Assembly: GCA_947625075.1 (NCBI GenBank)
Contig: CANQMY010000012.1
Coordinates: forward strand, 1 to 15,914
Direction: 5' to 3'
DNA: 15,914 nt
DNA from: an uncultured Clostridia bacterium
Lineage (GTDB): Bacteria > Bacillota > Clostridia > TANB77 > CAG-508
Shown piece after piece: positions 5,814 to 14,034 of the stretch (position 1 is its first letter; each line of letters starts with the position of its first letter). Below the pieces are notes generated by a model. That model was not told the origin of the DNA, ran no database searches, and saw only the letters and a list, made by a program, of their open reading frames with translations. Both the position numbers and the translations under genes were made by a program.

Positions 5814-7331
5814 ATGGGTAAGGGAAAAAGATATGATGGAGAACCTAAACTTAATATGAAAAAAGTAGTTGCAGTAGGTCTTGTACTAATAGTATTAATA
5901 ATGATAATTGTACTAATGTGCAGACTTCCAAAAGTAGATGTACCAGTAGGAAAAAATGTAGCTAACTCATATATAACGGTATATACTAATGAAAAATGGG
6001 GAGTTATAAATTCAAAAGGTGACACTATAATAGATGCTAAATATAATAACATGATAGTAATCCCAGATTCTACAAAAGCTATATTTATTTGTCAAGAAAA
6101 TGTTGATATGGAAAATGGAACATATAACTCATTTGCAATTGATGAAAAAGGAAATAGACTATTTACATCTTATGATCAAGTAGAAGCAATGCAAAATATA
6201 GATGAAAATGGAATGCTTTTTTATGATACAAATGTATTAAAAGTTCAAAAAGATGGAAAGTATGGTTTAATTAATTTAAATGGTAAAGAGCTAATAGCAC
6301 CAGAATATACATCAATATATCCATTAAAAAATGTAAGTAGAAGTTTTGTAACTGAAAAAGATGGAAAAAAAGGATTAATCGATAATAGTGGAAGTATAAT
6401 TATCGAAAATTTATATACTGAGATATCACCATTAACAAATAAATATGAGGATGGTTATATAGTAAAAGATGAAAATGGAAAATATGGTTTAATAAATTAC
6501 AATAAAAAGCAAATTTTAGAATGTAAATATTCACAAATAATGAACATATTTGGAAGTGACATGTATGTTGTAAAAGAAAATGAAGACGTAAAATTAGTTA
6601 CAGCAAAAGGAGAAACTAAGCTAACAAATAAATTCACAGAAGCAGTAAGTATTGATAATAGTAATCTTATAATAAAAGAAAACAATAAATATGGAGTAAT
6701 TTCAGCAGAAGGAGATACTATTATAGAAAAAGATTATGATGATTTAAAATATACATTTAACGGAAATTATATAGCAAAAAAAGATGGAAAATATGGAATA
6801 ATTGATATAAATAAAAATGTATTAGTTGAATTTAATTATAACTATATATCATATATAAATGAAGGATTTATTGAAGCAGAAAAATTAGATGGAGAAACGG
6901 ATATTTTAGATACAACATTTAAAATTAAAACCTCAGGAATAATATCAGAAATTAACACTAAGTTAGGTTACATTAAAGTAAGAAAAGATGGAGATTATAA
7001 ATATTATAATTTTAAATTAGAAGAAAAAGATATTAAAGATGTTTTATCAGCAAATACATTGTATTTATCAAAATCTAATGATAAATACGGATTTGTTAAT
7101 TCAAATGGAGTTGTTGTTGTAAATTATATATATGATGATGCAACAGAACAAAATGATTATGGATATGCTGCAGTAAAGAAAGACGGAAAATGGGGAGCAA
7201 TTGACTCAACTGGAAAAGTTGTTGTAGAACCTAAATATAACTTTAGTCAAAATACAATTATAAGTTTCATAAATAAGTGGCATTTAGCACCTGATATAAA
7301 TGCAAATTACTATACTGATATAATGGAATAA
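5814..7331 (+). CDS. WG-repeat protein with N-terminal membrane anchor
   Basis: A 505-residue protein. The N-terminus is basic (MGKGKR), a single membrane helix spans about 18-36, and the rest is predicted outside the cell. The outer part consists of WG (KWG/KYG) repeats of the form 'DGKYGLIN..G..(I/V)..YTSI'. Clear cores lie at W62-G63, Y150-G151, Y224-G225, Y293-G294, Y327-G328, Y425-G426 and W460-G461. KG at 186-187 and degenerate copies near 260 and 395 make about ten. WG repeats are widespread in Firmicutes and Bacteroidetes; their molecular role is mostly unknown and binding is usually assumed. The start is fixed by an in-frame TAA 12 nt upstream, despite the poor local ribosome site. 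A tail-anchored protein follows after 23 nt, then acpS and tatD, apparently one operon. Confidence 0.85.
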   Translation: MGKGKRYDGEPKLNMKKVVAVGLVLIVLIMIIVLMCRLPKVDVPVGKNVANSYITVYTNEKWGVINSKGDTIIDAKYNNMIVIPDSTKAIFICQENVDMENGTYNSFAIDEKGNRLFTSYDQVEAMQNIDENGMLFYDTNVLKVQKDGKYGLINLNGKELIAPEYTSIYPLKNVSRSFVTEKDGKKGLIDNSGSIIIENLYTEISPLTNKYEDGYIVKDENGKYGLINYNKKQILECKYSQIMNIFGSDMYVVKENEDVKLVTAKGETKLTNKFTEAVSIDNSNLIIKENNKYGVISAEGDTIIEKDYDDLKYTFNGNYIAKKDGKYGIIDINKNVLVEFNYNYISYINEGFIEAEKLDGETDILDTTFKIKTSGIISEINTKLGYIKVRKDGDYKYYNFKLEEKDIKDVLSANTLYLSKSNDKYGFVNSNGVVVVNYIYDDATEQNDYGYAAVKKDGKWGAIDSTGKVVVEPKYNFSQNTIISFINKWHLAPDINANYYTDIME

Positions 7332-7354
7332 AAAAATAAAGGAGAATACAAAAG

Positions 7355-8122
7355 ATGGAAAAGAAGAGAATATATCCTTTTCTAATAGATGAAAAAAGAA
7401 TGGCAGGATATTACGAATTACTACTAGAAGATAAGTTTAAACTAAAAGTATTTGATAAAAACAAAGATGAAAAAATATATAATTATTTTTTACCATGTAT
7501 TAGAGAATATTTATTTTGGTCATTTCATTTAAAAGACGAAATTAGTGAATATAATAAAATAAAAAATGATTTAAAAGCAGCAATATGTAGTAGATATGCA
7601 TGTAATATATTTGAAAAAGATGAAAATACTGTAATATGTTTTAATACTGGAGTTTGTTTTGCGGTAACAGAAGATGACAAGCTTTTAAAAAGAATAACCA
7701 AATTTGAAAAGCTAAAAGAGATGGAAGCAATAAACTTAAGATCAACGGATGTATATGAATTAAGTGATAATAAAGAAGAACACAAATATGCATATATACT
7801 TGAATTATATAAACTAATATATTTAAATAAATTAAATAATGAATTGCAAAATCCGGATTTATTTGATAAAGCAAGAGATGAGTTTGTTAATTTTACGCAA
7901 AAATTATATGCTGTACAAGAAACAGATAAAGATAAATACTGTAGTGACCAAAAAGAAAAGCTTGATCTTGAAAAATTATATATTTCAGTAGAAAATCAAT
8001 TTGATTTATTATATAAAAATAATAAGCTAAATGAAAACCTAATATATAAAAGATTTATATTAATTTTATTAGTAATATTAATAATTATAGGAATAATAAA
8101 TTTAGGAAATTGGATTGCATAA
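7355..8122 (+). CDS. Tail-anchored membrane protein of unknown function
   Basis: A 255-residue protein that I do not recognise. Residues 1-230 are charged and lack membrane segments or a signal. One hydrophobic helix (about 233-250, FILILLVILIIIGIINLG) ends the protein, with lysine and arginine just before it. This predicts a cytoplasmic domain anchored by its C-terminus. The middle contains a small cysteine-bearing strand region (C78, C83, C95, C101), without a metal-site spacing I can name. The C-terminal half (145-230) is likely helical. AAAGGAG precedes the ATG. It sits 23 nt after the WG-repeat gene, whose anchor has the opposite topology, so the two could form an inner/outer pair. It lies 27 nt before acpS. 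Confidence 0.75.
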   Translation: MEKKRIYPFLIDEKRMAGYYELLLEDKFKLKVFDKNKDEKIYNYFLPCIREYLFWSFHLKDEISEYNKIKNDLKAAICSRYACNIFEKDENTVICFNTGVCFAVTEDDKLLKRITKFEKLKEMEAINLRSTDVYELSDNKEEHKYAYILELYKLIYLNKLNNELQNPDLFDKARDEFVNFTQKLYAVQETDKDKYCSDQKEKLDLEKLYISVENQFDLLYKNNKLNENLIYKRFILILLVILIIIGIINLGNWIA

Positions 8123-8149
8123 ATAACATTTCTTGAGAGGAAAATTTAA

Positions 8150-8521
8150 ATGAAAATTACAGTAGGTACAGACATAATAGAGGTAAATAGAATAGAAGAA
8201 GCAATAAAAAATAATAAACAATTTTTAAGAACTGTTTTTACAGATAAAGAAATAGAGTATTGTGAAAATAAAAAAGAAAGCAAATATCAGCATTATGCTG
8301 CAAGGTTTGCAGCAAAAGAAGCGGTATTTAAAGCAATATCAAAATACTTAAAAAATAAATACTCACTATCATGGAAAAATGTTGAAACATTAAACGATGA
8401 TAATGGAAGACCTTATGTGAATTTCATAGATGTAAACATAAAATGCAAAGATATAGATATAAGTTTATCTCATTTGAAAGATTATGCAATTGCTAATGTG
8501 GCAGTTGCAATGGAAGAATAA
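8150..8521 (+). CDS. acpS: Holo-[acyl-carrier-protein] synthase
   Basis: AcpS transfers 4'-phosphopantetheine from coenzyme A to the serine of acyl carrier protein and so activates fatty acid synthesis. The 123-residue length fits the short AcpS class. The family motifs are VGTDIIEVNRI (5-15) with the magnesium ligand D8, and ARFAAKEAVFKA (51-62) with the second ligand E57. A C-terminal ISLSH motif (104-108) is present. GAGAGGA precedes the ATG. It is third in the apparent WG-repeat operon; acpS is commonly mixed with unrelated housekeeping genes in Firmicutes, so the context says little about its neighbours. Confidence 0.96.
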   Translation: MKITVGTDIIEVNRIEEAIKNNKQFLRTVFTDKEIEYCENKKESKYQHYAARFAAKEAVFKAISKYLKNKYSLSWKNVETLNDDNGRPYVNFIDVNIKCKDIDISLSHLKDYAIANVAVAMEE

Positions 8522-8541
8522 ATTTTAATAGGAGAAAAATA

Positions 8542-9321
8542 TTGGAATTTTTTGACTCACATGCACATTTAGATGATGAAAAATTTAATAATGATAGAGA
8601 AAAAGTAATACCTGAAATTTATAATTCAGGTATTACTAAATTTGTAAGTTGTGGATATAGCTTAGAAGGATCAATTAATGCAATAGAACTTTCAAAAAAA
8701 TATGATTATATATATTCAACAGTAGGAATTTCGCCAAATGATTTGTACACAACATGGGAAAAAGATGTGGATAAAATAAGCGAAATATTAGAAAAGGAAT
8801 TAAATAATAATTCAAAAATAGTTGCGGTTGGAGAAATTGGATTAGACTATCATTACGATACAGATAAAGAAATACAAAAACAAGCATTTATTAAGCAGAT
8901 AAATATAGCAAACGAATTTGATTTACCTATAGTAATTCATGTAAGAGATGCAGTGATGGATTGTATAGAAATTTTAAAAGAAAACCCAGTGAACAAAAAA
9001 GGAATATTTCATTGCTGTCCATTTAATAGAGAATTAATAAAAGAAGGTCTTAAATTAGGTTTTTTAATTTCTATAGCTGGACCAATTACATTTAAAAATT
9101 CAAAAAATGCAGAAGAAATAGCAAACTTAATTCCTTTAAATAAATTACTTATAGAAACAGATAGTCCATATTTATCTCCAGAACCAGTAAGAGGAACAAG
9201 AAATGACCCTAGAAATATAAAATATACTGCACAAAAAATAGCGGATTTAAGAAAAACAAGTATTGAAGTAATAGCCAAATCAACTTATGAAAATGCAAAA
9301 AATATATTTAATATAAAATAA
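8542..9321 (+). CDS. tatD: TatD family metal-dependent deoxyribonuclease
   Basis: TatD proteins are TIM-barrel metal hydrolases with 3'-5' DNase/RNase activity, linked to DNA repair and degradation. The 259-residue protein has all expected metal ligands: H7 and H9 (DSHAHLDD), E98 (VGEIGLDY), H133 (VIHVRDA), H157 and D207 (LLIETDSPYL). The usual GIHPH loop reads GISPND (62-67); this loop is not a metal ligand, so activity is still expected. The start is TTG at 8542, chosen because GGAG sits 7 nt upstream and the product begins directly with the DSHAHL strand. It ends the operon with a 13-bp hairpin terminator that begins at its stop codon. Confidence 0.94.
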   Translation: MEFFDSHAHLDDEKFNNDREKVIPEIYNSGITKFVSCGYSLEGSINAIELSKKYDYIYSTVGISPNDLYTTWEKDVDKISEILEKELNNNSKIVAVGEIGLDYHYDTDKEIQKQAFIKQINIANEFDLPIVIHVRDAVMDCIEILKENPVNKKGIFHCCPFNRELIKEGLKLGFLISIAGPITFKNSKNAEEIANLIPLNKLLIETDSPYLSPEPVRGTRNDPRNIKYTAQKIADLRKTSIEVIAKSTYENAKNIFNIK

Positions 9322-9350
9322 AAATACTTGCCATTTATGGCAAGTATTTT
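9321..9350. terminator. Bidirectional terminator between tatD and the M23 peptidase gene
   Basis: AAAATACTTGCCA (9321-9333) pairs perfectly with TGGCAAGTATTTT (9338-9350) around the loop TTTA. The A/T arms supply a U-tract in either direction, and the genes on both sides converge on it. Confidence 0.92.
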
Positions 9351-9353
9351 TAT

Positions 9354-10358
9354 TTACTTTGTTCTCGAATAATCTTTTGTTTCTTTATTACTCATATATA
9401 CACTAGACTGATTTTTCTTTAAAAATTCAATAATATTATAAACATCAATCCATATTTCTTTGCTTGTGTCAACTTGAGATTCATCAAAAATAACTTGCAT
9501 ACCAAAATGCAAATGTGGAACATTTATATTATTAACATTTTCTTTAATACTATATCCAGTCATGCCTAGGTACCCTATAACATCTCCGGCATTTATACTC
9601 ATTCCTTCTTCTAAATTTGGTACGTACGGATGATTCTTTCTTAAATGTGCGTAGTAATAATATCTTTGACCATCAAAACTTCTAATGCCAATTCTCCAAC
9701 CACCATATTGATTCCAACCAAGATGAAAAACAGTACCGGATTCTACAGCAATTATAGGAGTTCCTATACTTCCCATTAAATCATTACCTAAATGTGTTCT
9801 TGAAAAACCGTAAGATCTTGATGTACCGAAATCTTTATAATGAGAAAAAGAATAATTTTTAGCAATAGGTAAAAAAGCTTTTAACCCGTAAGTTTCATCA
9901 TCACGAACTCCTAAAAATTCACAAAGGATAGCAGAATATGCTTCATAATAGTAATCATAATATTTCATATTCTTTGCAGTTTCAGAAATACTACCGTTTT
10001 CTTTAATTTGTTTAGCAAGAGAATCTAAATCCTTTTGACTAAATTTATCAAAGTTATTACCATACTTGCAAGCAAGTAAAGCTAGGAGTTCAATCCAATT
10101 ATAATGAAAGTTACTTTCATAAGATTCAACATCTAATTTGTATGTTGCATTTAAAGCTTCAAGGTTAACATTAAAATCTATCCATTTAATATAATCTTTT
10201 TTTACACTAATAGAATCACTCCAAATATAAGGAATATTTAAAGATACAGATGTTTCAATACTAATAAAATAGTAATTTATTAAAAATATAATTAAAATCA
10301 AAATAATAAATATAGACAAGAAAAAATTTTTTCTATATTTCTTTATAAAATTAATCAA
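9354..10358 (-). CDS. Membrane-anchored M23 family metallopeptidase
   Basis: M23 (LytM-type) peptidases cut peptide cross-bridges in peptidoglycan. With the start used here the protein is 334 residues: a basic N-terminus (INFIKKYRKN), a membrane helix (about 13-31), a helical region to about 165, and the M23 domain at about 175-300. All zinc and catalytic residues are visible: H189 and D193 (HLGNDLMG), H238 (YYYYAHL), and H282 and H284 (VPHLHFG). I chose TTG at 10358 because GAGGTG lies 6 nt upstream; the frame remains open 32 codons further up to an ATG at 10454, but that stretch is an odd run of Phe/Tyr/Ile with no ribosome site. It is transcribed towards tatD and shares its terminator. Confidence 0.9.
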   Translation of the reverse strand: MINFIKKYRKNFFLSIFIILILIIFLINYYFISIETSVSLNIPYIWSDSISVKKDYIKWIDFNVNLEALNATYKLDVESYESNFHYNWIELLALLACKYGNNFDKFSQKDLDSLAKQIKENGSISETAKNMKYYDYYYEAYSAILCEFLGVRDDETYGLKAFLPIAKNYSFSHYKDFGTSRSYGFSRTHLGNDLMGSIGTPIIAVESGTVFHLGWNQYGGWRIGIRSFDGQRYYYYAHLRKNHPYVPNLEEGMSINAGDVIGYLGMTGYSIKENVNNINVPHLHFGMQVIFDESQVDTSKEIWIDVYNIIEFLKKNQSSVYMSNKETKDYSRTK

Positions 10359-10630
10359 GTAAAACACCTCTATGAAAAGTATATAAAGAAAATATAAAAA
10401 TATGAAAAAATAAAAGGTAAAATTACATATATAAAAATGAAAAAATGTAAACATAAAATCAAAATTCCTGAATATATTTTAGTAATGAAAAAAATATTTT
10501 TGTAAAATTTTGGACAAGTTTATTATATATTAAATCTGTAACATATGTATAACTCTAAATAAAAGGGTCAATAATCAAAAAAATATAAAAATAAAACATT
10601 TCTGTGTTAACATAAAATGCAAACAAAAAT
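10359..10630. other. Intergenic region without a recognised gene
   Basis: This AT-rich stretch separates the divergent M23 and G5/SleB genes. I see no convincing coding frame. A weak minus-strand promoter candidate (TTTACA, 16 nt, TATGTA, near 10450-10422) could serve the M23 gene, but it is poor evidence. No repeat or stable hairpin stands out. Confidence 0.5.
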
Positions 10631-10659
10631 TTGACACATAATATAAAAAATGTTATAAT
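10631..10659 (+). promoter_or_regulatory. Perfect sigma-A promoter with extended -10
   Basis: TTGACA (10631-10636), a 17-nt spacer and TATAAT (10654-10659) match consensus exactly, and TGT directly before the -10 gives the extended TGnTATAAT form. Transcription would start near 10666, about 14 nt ahead of the GGAGG of the wall hydrolase gene. Confidence 0.93.
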
Positions 10660-10691
10660 TAGTATTGTATTACTTTAAGTTAGGAGGTTTT

Positions 10692-11699
10692 ATGCGAAAA
10701 CGAACAAGTAATCAAATGAAGCCTGAAAAATCAATGTTACCATTAAAAAGAATATTAGTAATATTAGTAATTTTATTCATGTTAATGGGAATGGTTGGTG
10801 TCATAGCTTCAAACGAAAAATTAGTTTCAGTTAAAATTATACTTTCAAGTGGATATGAAATGAATGTAATGACTATTAATAAGAAAGTATCTGATATATT
10901 AGCTGAAAACCATATTATAATATTAGAAGATGAAAATGTTACTCCAGAACTTGATTCTGAGTTATCAGATAATAAAACAATAACAATCACTAAAGGTAAA
11001 GAAGTTAAGTTAGCAGAAGAAACATATTTTTCAGCAGAAGAAATTTTACAGAGTTATACATCCATAGTTGAAAAAGTTATTACAATACAAGAAGAAATAC
11101 CATTTAAAACAATTACAAAAGATGTTTCTAACGGAAATAGTCAAACACAAAATAAAGTTGCACAAATAGGAGTAAATGGGTTAAAAGAAGTAGTATATAG
11201 AGTAAAATACCAAAATGGTGAAGAAATAGAAAGAACAGAAGTGTCTTCTACTATAATTAAAGAACCAATTGATAAAATTGTTGAAGTTAGAACAATGACT
11301 ATTACATCAAGAAGTAGTGCAGTATATGTTGGAACTGGAAAATGGACTTATTCAGAATCAGATTTAGACCTACTATGTGCTATAACAGCACAAGAGTGCG
11401 GATCAAGTTACGAAGGTGCCTTAGCAGTTATCACAACAGCATGCAACAGAACTCAAAGCAGTAAATGGAAAAGTAGAGGATCAGATCCACTTACTCAATA
11501 TAAAGCAAAAGGTCAATTTTGTTATTCAATAGATAATAATTGGAAAAGAAGACTAAATGGAAATTATGCTAGTTTTGTAAAGCAAGCAGTTTTAGATGCA
11601 TTAAATGGTAAAAGAAATCATAACTATTTATCATTTAGAGGATATCAAACATCTGGAAGCGTTAATATAGGTGGAAACTGGTATTTTAGTCCAATGTAA
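10692..11699 (+). CDS. Cell wall hydrolase: DUF348 + G5 + SleB-type (Hydrolase_2) domains
   Basis: A 335-residue exported or anchored protein. A hydrophobic segment (19-39) follows a basic N-terminus. Residues 42-101 match DUF348 (ubiquitin-like; 'SDIL...ED.NVTPELDSELSDN..ITI'), 126-201 match a G5 domain (VVYRVKYQNGEEIERTEV at 167-184) and 220-335 match the SleB/CwlJ lytic domain (LLCAITAQECGSSYEGALAV, 227-246). E235 is the likely catalytic glutamate. The DUF348-G5-lytic order mirrors resuscitation-promoting factors and Bacillus YabE/YocH-type proteins, so a role in wall growth or exit from dormancy is inferred. ATG 10692 has AGGAGG 5 nt upstream; an in-frame TTG at 10665 coincides with the predicted transcription start and is excluded. 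The promoter is vegetative in type, not sporulation-type. Confidence 0.88.
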   Translation: MRKRTSNQMKPEKSMLPLKRILVILVILFMLMGMVGVIASNEKLVSVKIILSSGYEMNVMTINKKVSDILAENHIIILEDENVTPELDSELSDNKTITITKGKEVKLAEETYFSAEEILQSYTSIVEKVITIQEEIPFKTITKDVSNGNSQTQNKVAQIGVNGLKEVVYRVKYQNGEEIERTEVSSTIIKEPIDKIVEVRTMTITSRSSAVYVGTGKWTYSESDLDLLCAITAQECGSSYEGALAVITTACNRTQSSKWKSRGSDPLTQYKAKGQFCYSIDNNWKRRLNGNYASFVKQAVLDALNGKRNHNYLSFRGYQTSGSVNIGGNWYFSPM

Positions 11700-11722
11700 A
11701 AAGTAAACAATTAAAAGCTAAG

Positions 11723-11760
11723 AAACTTGAATGTCAAAATTATTGACATTCAGGTTTTTT
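11723..11760 (+). terminator. Intrinsic terminator of the G5/SleB gene
   Basis: AAACTTGAATGTCAA (11723-11737) pairs with TTGACATTCAGGTTT (11743-11757) with one G-U pair and a 5-nt loop, followed by a T-run to 11760. The right arm also contains the -35 of the next promoter. Confidence 0.88.
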
Positions 11761-11770
11761 ATTGTATAAT
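11743..11770 (+). promoter_or_regulatory. Promoter of exoA, overlapping the preceding terminator
   Basis: TTGACA (11743-11748), a 16-nt spacer and TATAAT (11765-11770). The -35 is the first six bases of the terminator's right arm. Transcription would start near 11777, 28 nt before the exoA ATG at 11805. Confidence 0.8.
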
Positions 11771-11804
11771 TTATGCATATTTATAAATTAAGTTAGGAGA
11801 AGTA

Positions 11805-12551
11805 ATGAAAATTATTTCATGGAATGTAAATGGTATTAGAGCAGCAATAAATAAAGGATTTTATGACTTCTTTAGAGAGGTAGATGCTGATATATTTTGC
11901 TTACAAGAAACAAAAATACAAAAAGAACAAATAGATGAGAATATGAAAAATTTAAGAGAATATAATTATTGGAATAGTGCAGAAAAAAAGGGTTATTCTG
12001 GAACAGCAACTTTTTCAAAACTAAAACCAATAGCTATAACTTATGGAGAAGATAATGAAGGAAGAATAATAACTTGTGAATATGAAAAATTTTATTTAGT
12101 TAATTGTTATACACCAAATTCTAAAAGAAAATTAGAAAGACTAGATTTTAGAATGCAATGGGAAGATAAAATTAGAGAATATTTAATTAAATTAGATAAA
12201 ACAAAACCAGTTATATATTGCGGAGATTTAAATGTAGCACATTCTGAAATAGATTTAAAAAATCCTTCAAGCAATCATAATAACGCAGGATTTACGGATG
12301 AAGAAAGAGAAAAAATGACTCTTTTATTAAATAATAATTTTGTAGATTCTTTTAGGTATAAATACCCTGATAAAGAAAACTACTATACATGGTGGTCTTA
12401 TATGTTTAATGCAAGAGAAAAAAATATTGGATGGAGAATTGATTATTTTATAGTATCAGATAGAATAAAAAATAAAATAATAGATGCAAAAATTCATCAA
12501 GATATATTAGGAAGTGATCATTGTCCAGTAGAATTAGATATAAACTTATAA
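11805..12551 (+). CDS. exoA: Exodeoxyribonuclease III / AP endonuclease
   Basis: This enzyme cuts DNA at abasic sites and removes 3' blocking groups in base excision repair. The 248-residue protein shows every catalytic residue of the ExoIII/APE1 family: N7 (SWNVNGIRA), E35 (LQETK), Y102 (NCYTPN), D141 and N143 (GDLNVAH), D213 (WRIDYF) and D238-H239 (GSDHCP). Length fits the bacterial ExoA/Xth group (about 250). TTAGGAGA precedes the ATG. The AI-2E family permease gene begins 15 nt downstream and should share its transcript; there is no evident functional link between them. Confidence 0.96.
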   Translation: MKIISWNVNGIRAAINKGFYDFFREVDADIFCLQETKIQKEQIDENMKNLREYNYWNSAEKKGYSGTATFSKLKPIAITYGEDNEGRIITCEYEKFYLVNCYTPNSKRKLERLDFRMQWEDKIREYLIKLDKTKPVIYCGDLNVAHSEIDLKNPSSNHNNAGFTDEEREKMTLLLNNNFVDSFRYKYPDKENYYTWWSYMFNAREKNIGWRIDYFIVSDRIKNKIIDAKIHQDILGSDHCPVELDINL

Positions 12552-12566
12552 AAAAGGAGAAAATTT

Positions 12567-13730
12567 ATGAAAAAAGAAAAGGTAATGGGAACTAAGAAAT
12601 GGATATATTGGGTCTCAATAGGAATAATTTTAATTATAGTATACAAATTCTTAGATAATTTTTCAGGAATTGGAAAATGGATTGCTAATCTGTTTTATAT
12701 ACTTATGCCATTTGTAATAGGAATTATTATTGCATATGTTTTGTACGTGCCATCGGCTAAAATAGAAAAATATTTAAAAAGTAAAACAAAGCTTAAACAT
12801 ACAAGAGGAATAAGTATAATGCTAATTTATACTCTTTCATTAATGGGGATAGCACTTATTATAAAGTTTATTATGCCTATATTAATAAACAGCATAACTG
12901 ATTTAGTAAGTAACATTCAAAATTACTATAATGCAATAAGTACTGATGAATTAACTTTCGATATTGCTCCAAGGATTCAGACTAATATATTAAAACCAGT
13001 AGTTGAATACATACAAAAAATAAATTTTGAAGAAATGTTTACACCTGATAAAATAAAAACATACATTGATTCTGCATTTGGAGCAGTTAAATCTATTGTA
13101 AATATATTCATTGCAGTTATTTGTTCAATATATATATTAGCTCAAAGAGAATCAATAGTTGAGTTTATTAATAAATTTGCAAAATCAACAATGAATAGGA
13201 ATGGTTATTATAAATTTAATAAATATTTTTCATCTGGAAATCAAATATTTGTAAAATTTATATCAAGTCAGGTTATAGATGCTTTTATAGTTGCCGCAAT
13301 ATCAAGTATTGCTATGTCTATAATTGGAGTAAAATATTCTTTATTATTAGGAGTATTTATAGGAATTTCAAATTTAATACCATACTTTGGAGCTATAATA
13401 GGAGTAGCAATAGCAATTATTATTACACTTCTTACTGGAGGATGGAAACAAGCATTGATAATGGCGATTGTAGTTATTATTTTACAACAAATAGATGCTA
13501 ATATCATAAATCCAAGAATAACAAGCTCAAGATTAAAAATAAGTCCTTTATTAGTAATATTTGCAGTAACAATTGGTGGTGCATATTTTGGAGTAATTGG
13601 AATGTTCATTGCAGTACCAATAATAACATTAATTAAACTTGTAATCGAGGATTTTATTGTTGAAAAACTTAATGAAAAAGAAGAAGTAAAAATAGAACAA
13701 GAAAAATCTGATAATGATAAATTAGAATAA
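12567..13730 (+). CDS. AI-2E family transporter (PerM/YtvI-type permease)
   Basis: A 387-residue integral membrane protein. Hydrophobic helices are visible at about 12-30, 41-61, 83-105, 173-192, 236-255, 258-291 (probably two), 296-308 and 326-361. Between helices 3 and 4 lies a soluble segment (107-170), as in this family. The conserved C-terminal block NLIPYFGAIIG (269-279) and QQIDANIINPRI (307-318) identifies it as PF01594. Members export varied substrates (sodium or small molecules) and few are tested; autoinducer-2 transport should not be assumed. The last 20 residues are charged. AAAAGGAG precedes the ATG. It is the second gene after exoA, and a long hairpin follows. Confidence 0.92.
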   Translation: MKKEKVMGTKKWIYWVSIGIILIIVYKFLDNFSGIGKWIANLFYILMPFVIGIIIAYVLYVPSAKIEKYLKSKTKLKHTRGISIMLIYTLSLMGIALIIKFIMPILINSITDLVSNIQNYYNAISTDELTFDIAPRIQTNILKPVVEYIQKINFEEMFTPDKIKTYIDSAFGAVKSIVNIFIAVICSIYILAQRESIVEFINKFAKSTMNRNGYYKFNKYFSSGNQIFVKFISSQVIDAFIVAAISSIAMSIIGVKYSLLLGVFIGISNLIPYFGAIIGVAIAIIITLLTGGWKQALIMAIVVIILQQIDANIINPRITSSRLKISPLLVIFAVTIGGAYFGVIGMFIAVPIITLIKLVIEDFIVEKLNEKEEVKIEQEKSDNDKLE

Positions 13731-13732
13731 AT

Positions 13733-13769
13733 AAAAAGATACATGAAAATAATTTTCATGTATCTTTTT
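13733..13769. terminator. Bidirectional terminator between the AI-2E permease and coat-protein genes
   Basis: AAAAAGATACATGAAAA (13733-13749) pairs perfectly, 17 bp, with TTTTCATGTATCTTTTT (13753-13769) around the loop TAA. It overlaps the stop codon of the minus-strand gene by two bases and serves both convergent transcripts. Confidence 0.93.
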
Positions 13770-14016
13770 ATAAATTTTCTAATTCTTTTCGTACCTTTTG
13801 TAAATCTTTTTCTGTTGCAGGAAGAACAGAAGAATAATATCCTTTTGAACTAGATGCTTTAAAAAGTTCATATTGGAAACTTTCCATATTATCACGAAGT
13901 TGTTTTAAAGTTTGTCTTAATTCGATATTCTCAGTTTCGCAAATAGCTCTTTGATAACAAGCAAGTTTTTCTTTTATTTCCTCTAACATATCATTTACCA
14001 TTGTTTTTTCGTCCAT
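13768..14016 (-). CDS. CotF-family spore coat protein
   Basis: An 82-residue, largely helical protein. The pattern MVNDMLEEIKEKLACYQRAI (6-25), then LRQTLKQLRDNMESFQYELF (33-52) and KGYYSSVLPA (58-67), is that of the Coat_F family (PF07875), where the motif '..KGWY.P..' ends the two-helix domain. Such proteins are made in the mother cell and built into the spore coat. It is the second gene of a two-gene unit, 18 nt after its partner, with TGGAGG ahead of the ATG. It implies a spore-forming organism. Family membership is judged by pattern only. Confidence 0.72.
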   Translation of the reverse strand: MDEKTMVNDMLEEIKEKLACYQRAICETENIELRQTLKQLRDNMESFQYELFKASSSKGYYSSVLPATEKDLQKVRKELENL

Positions 14017-14034
14017 ATAAGTCCTCCATAATAA

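Noticed and set aside
10359..10454. N-terminal extension of the M23 peptidase to ATG at 10454
   Set aside because: The extra 32 residues are a low-complexity Phe/Tyr/Ile run with no ribosome site, whereas TTG at 10358 has GAGGTG at ideal spacing and gives a standard anchor.
10665..10691. TTG at 10665 as the start of the G5/SleB gene
   Set aside because: It coincides with the predicted transcription start of a perfect promoter and would encode the AGGAGG site as residues; ATG 10692 is well placed.
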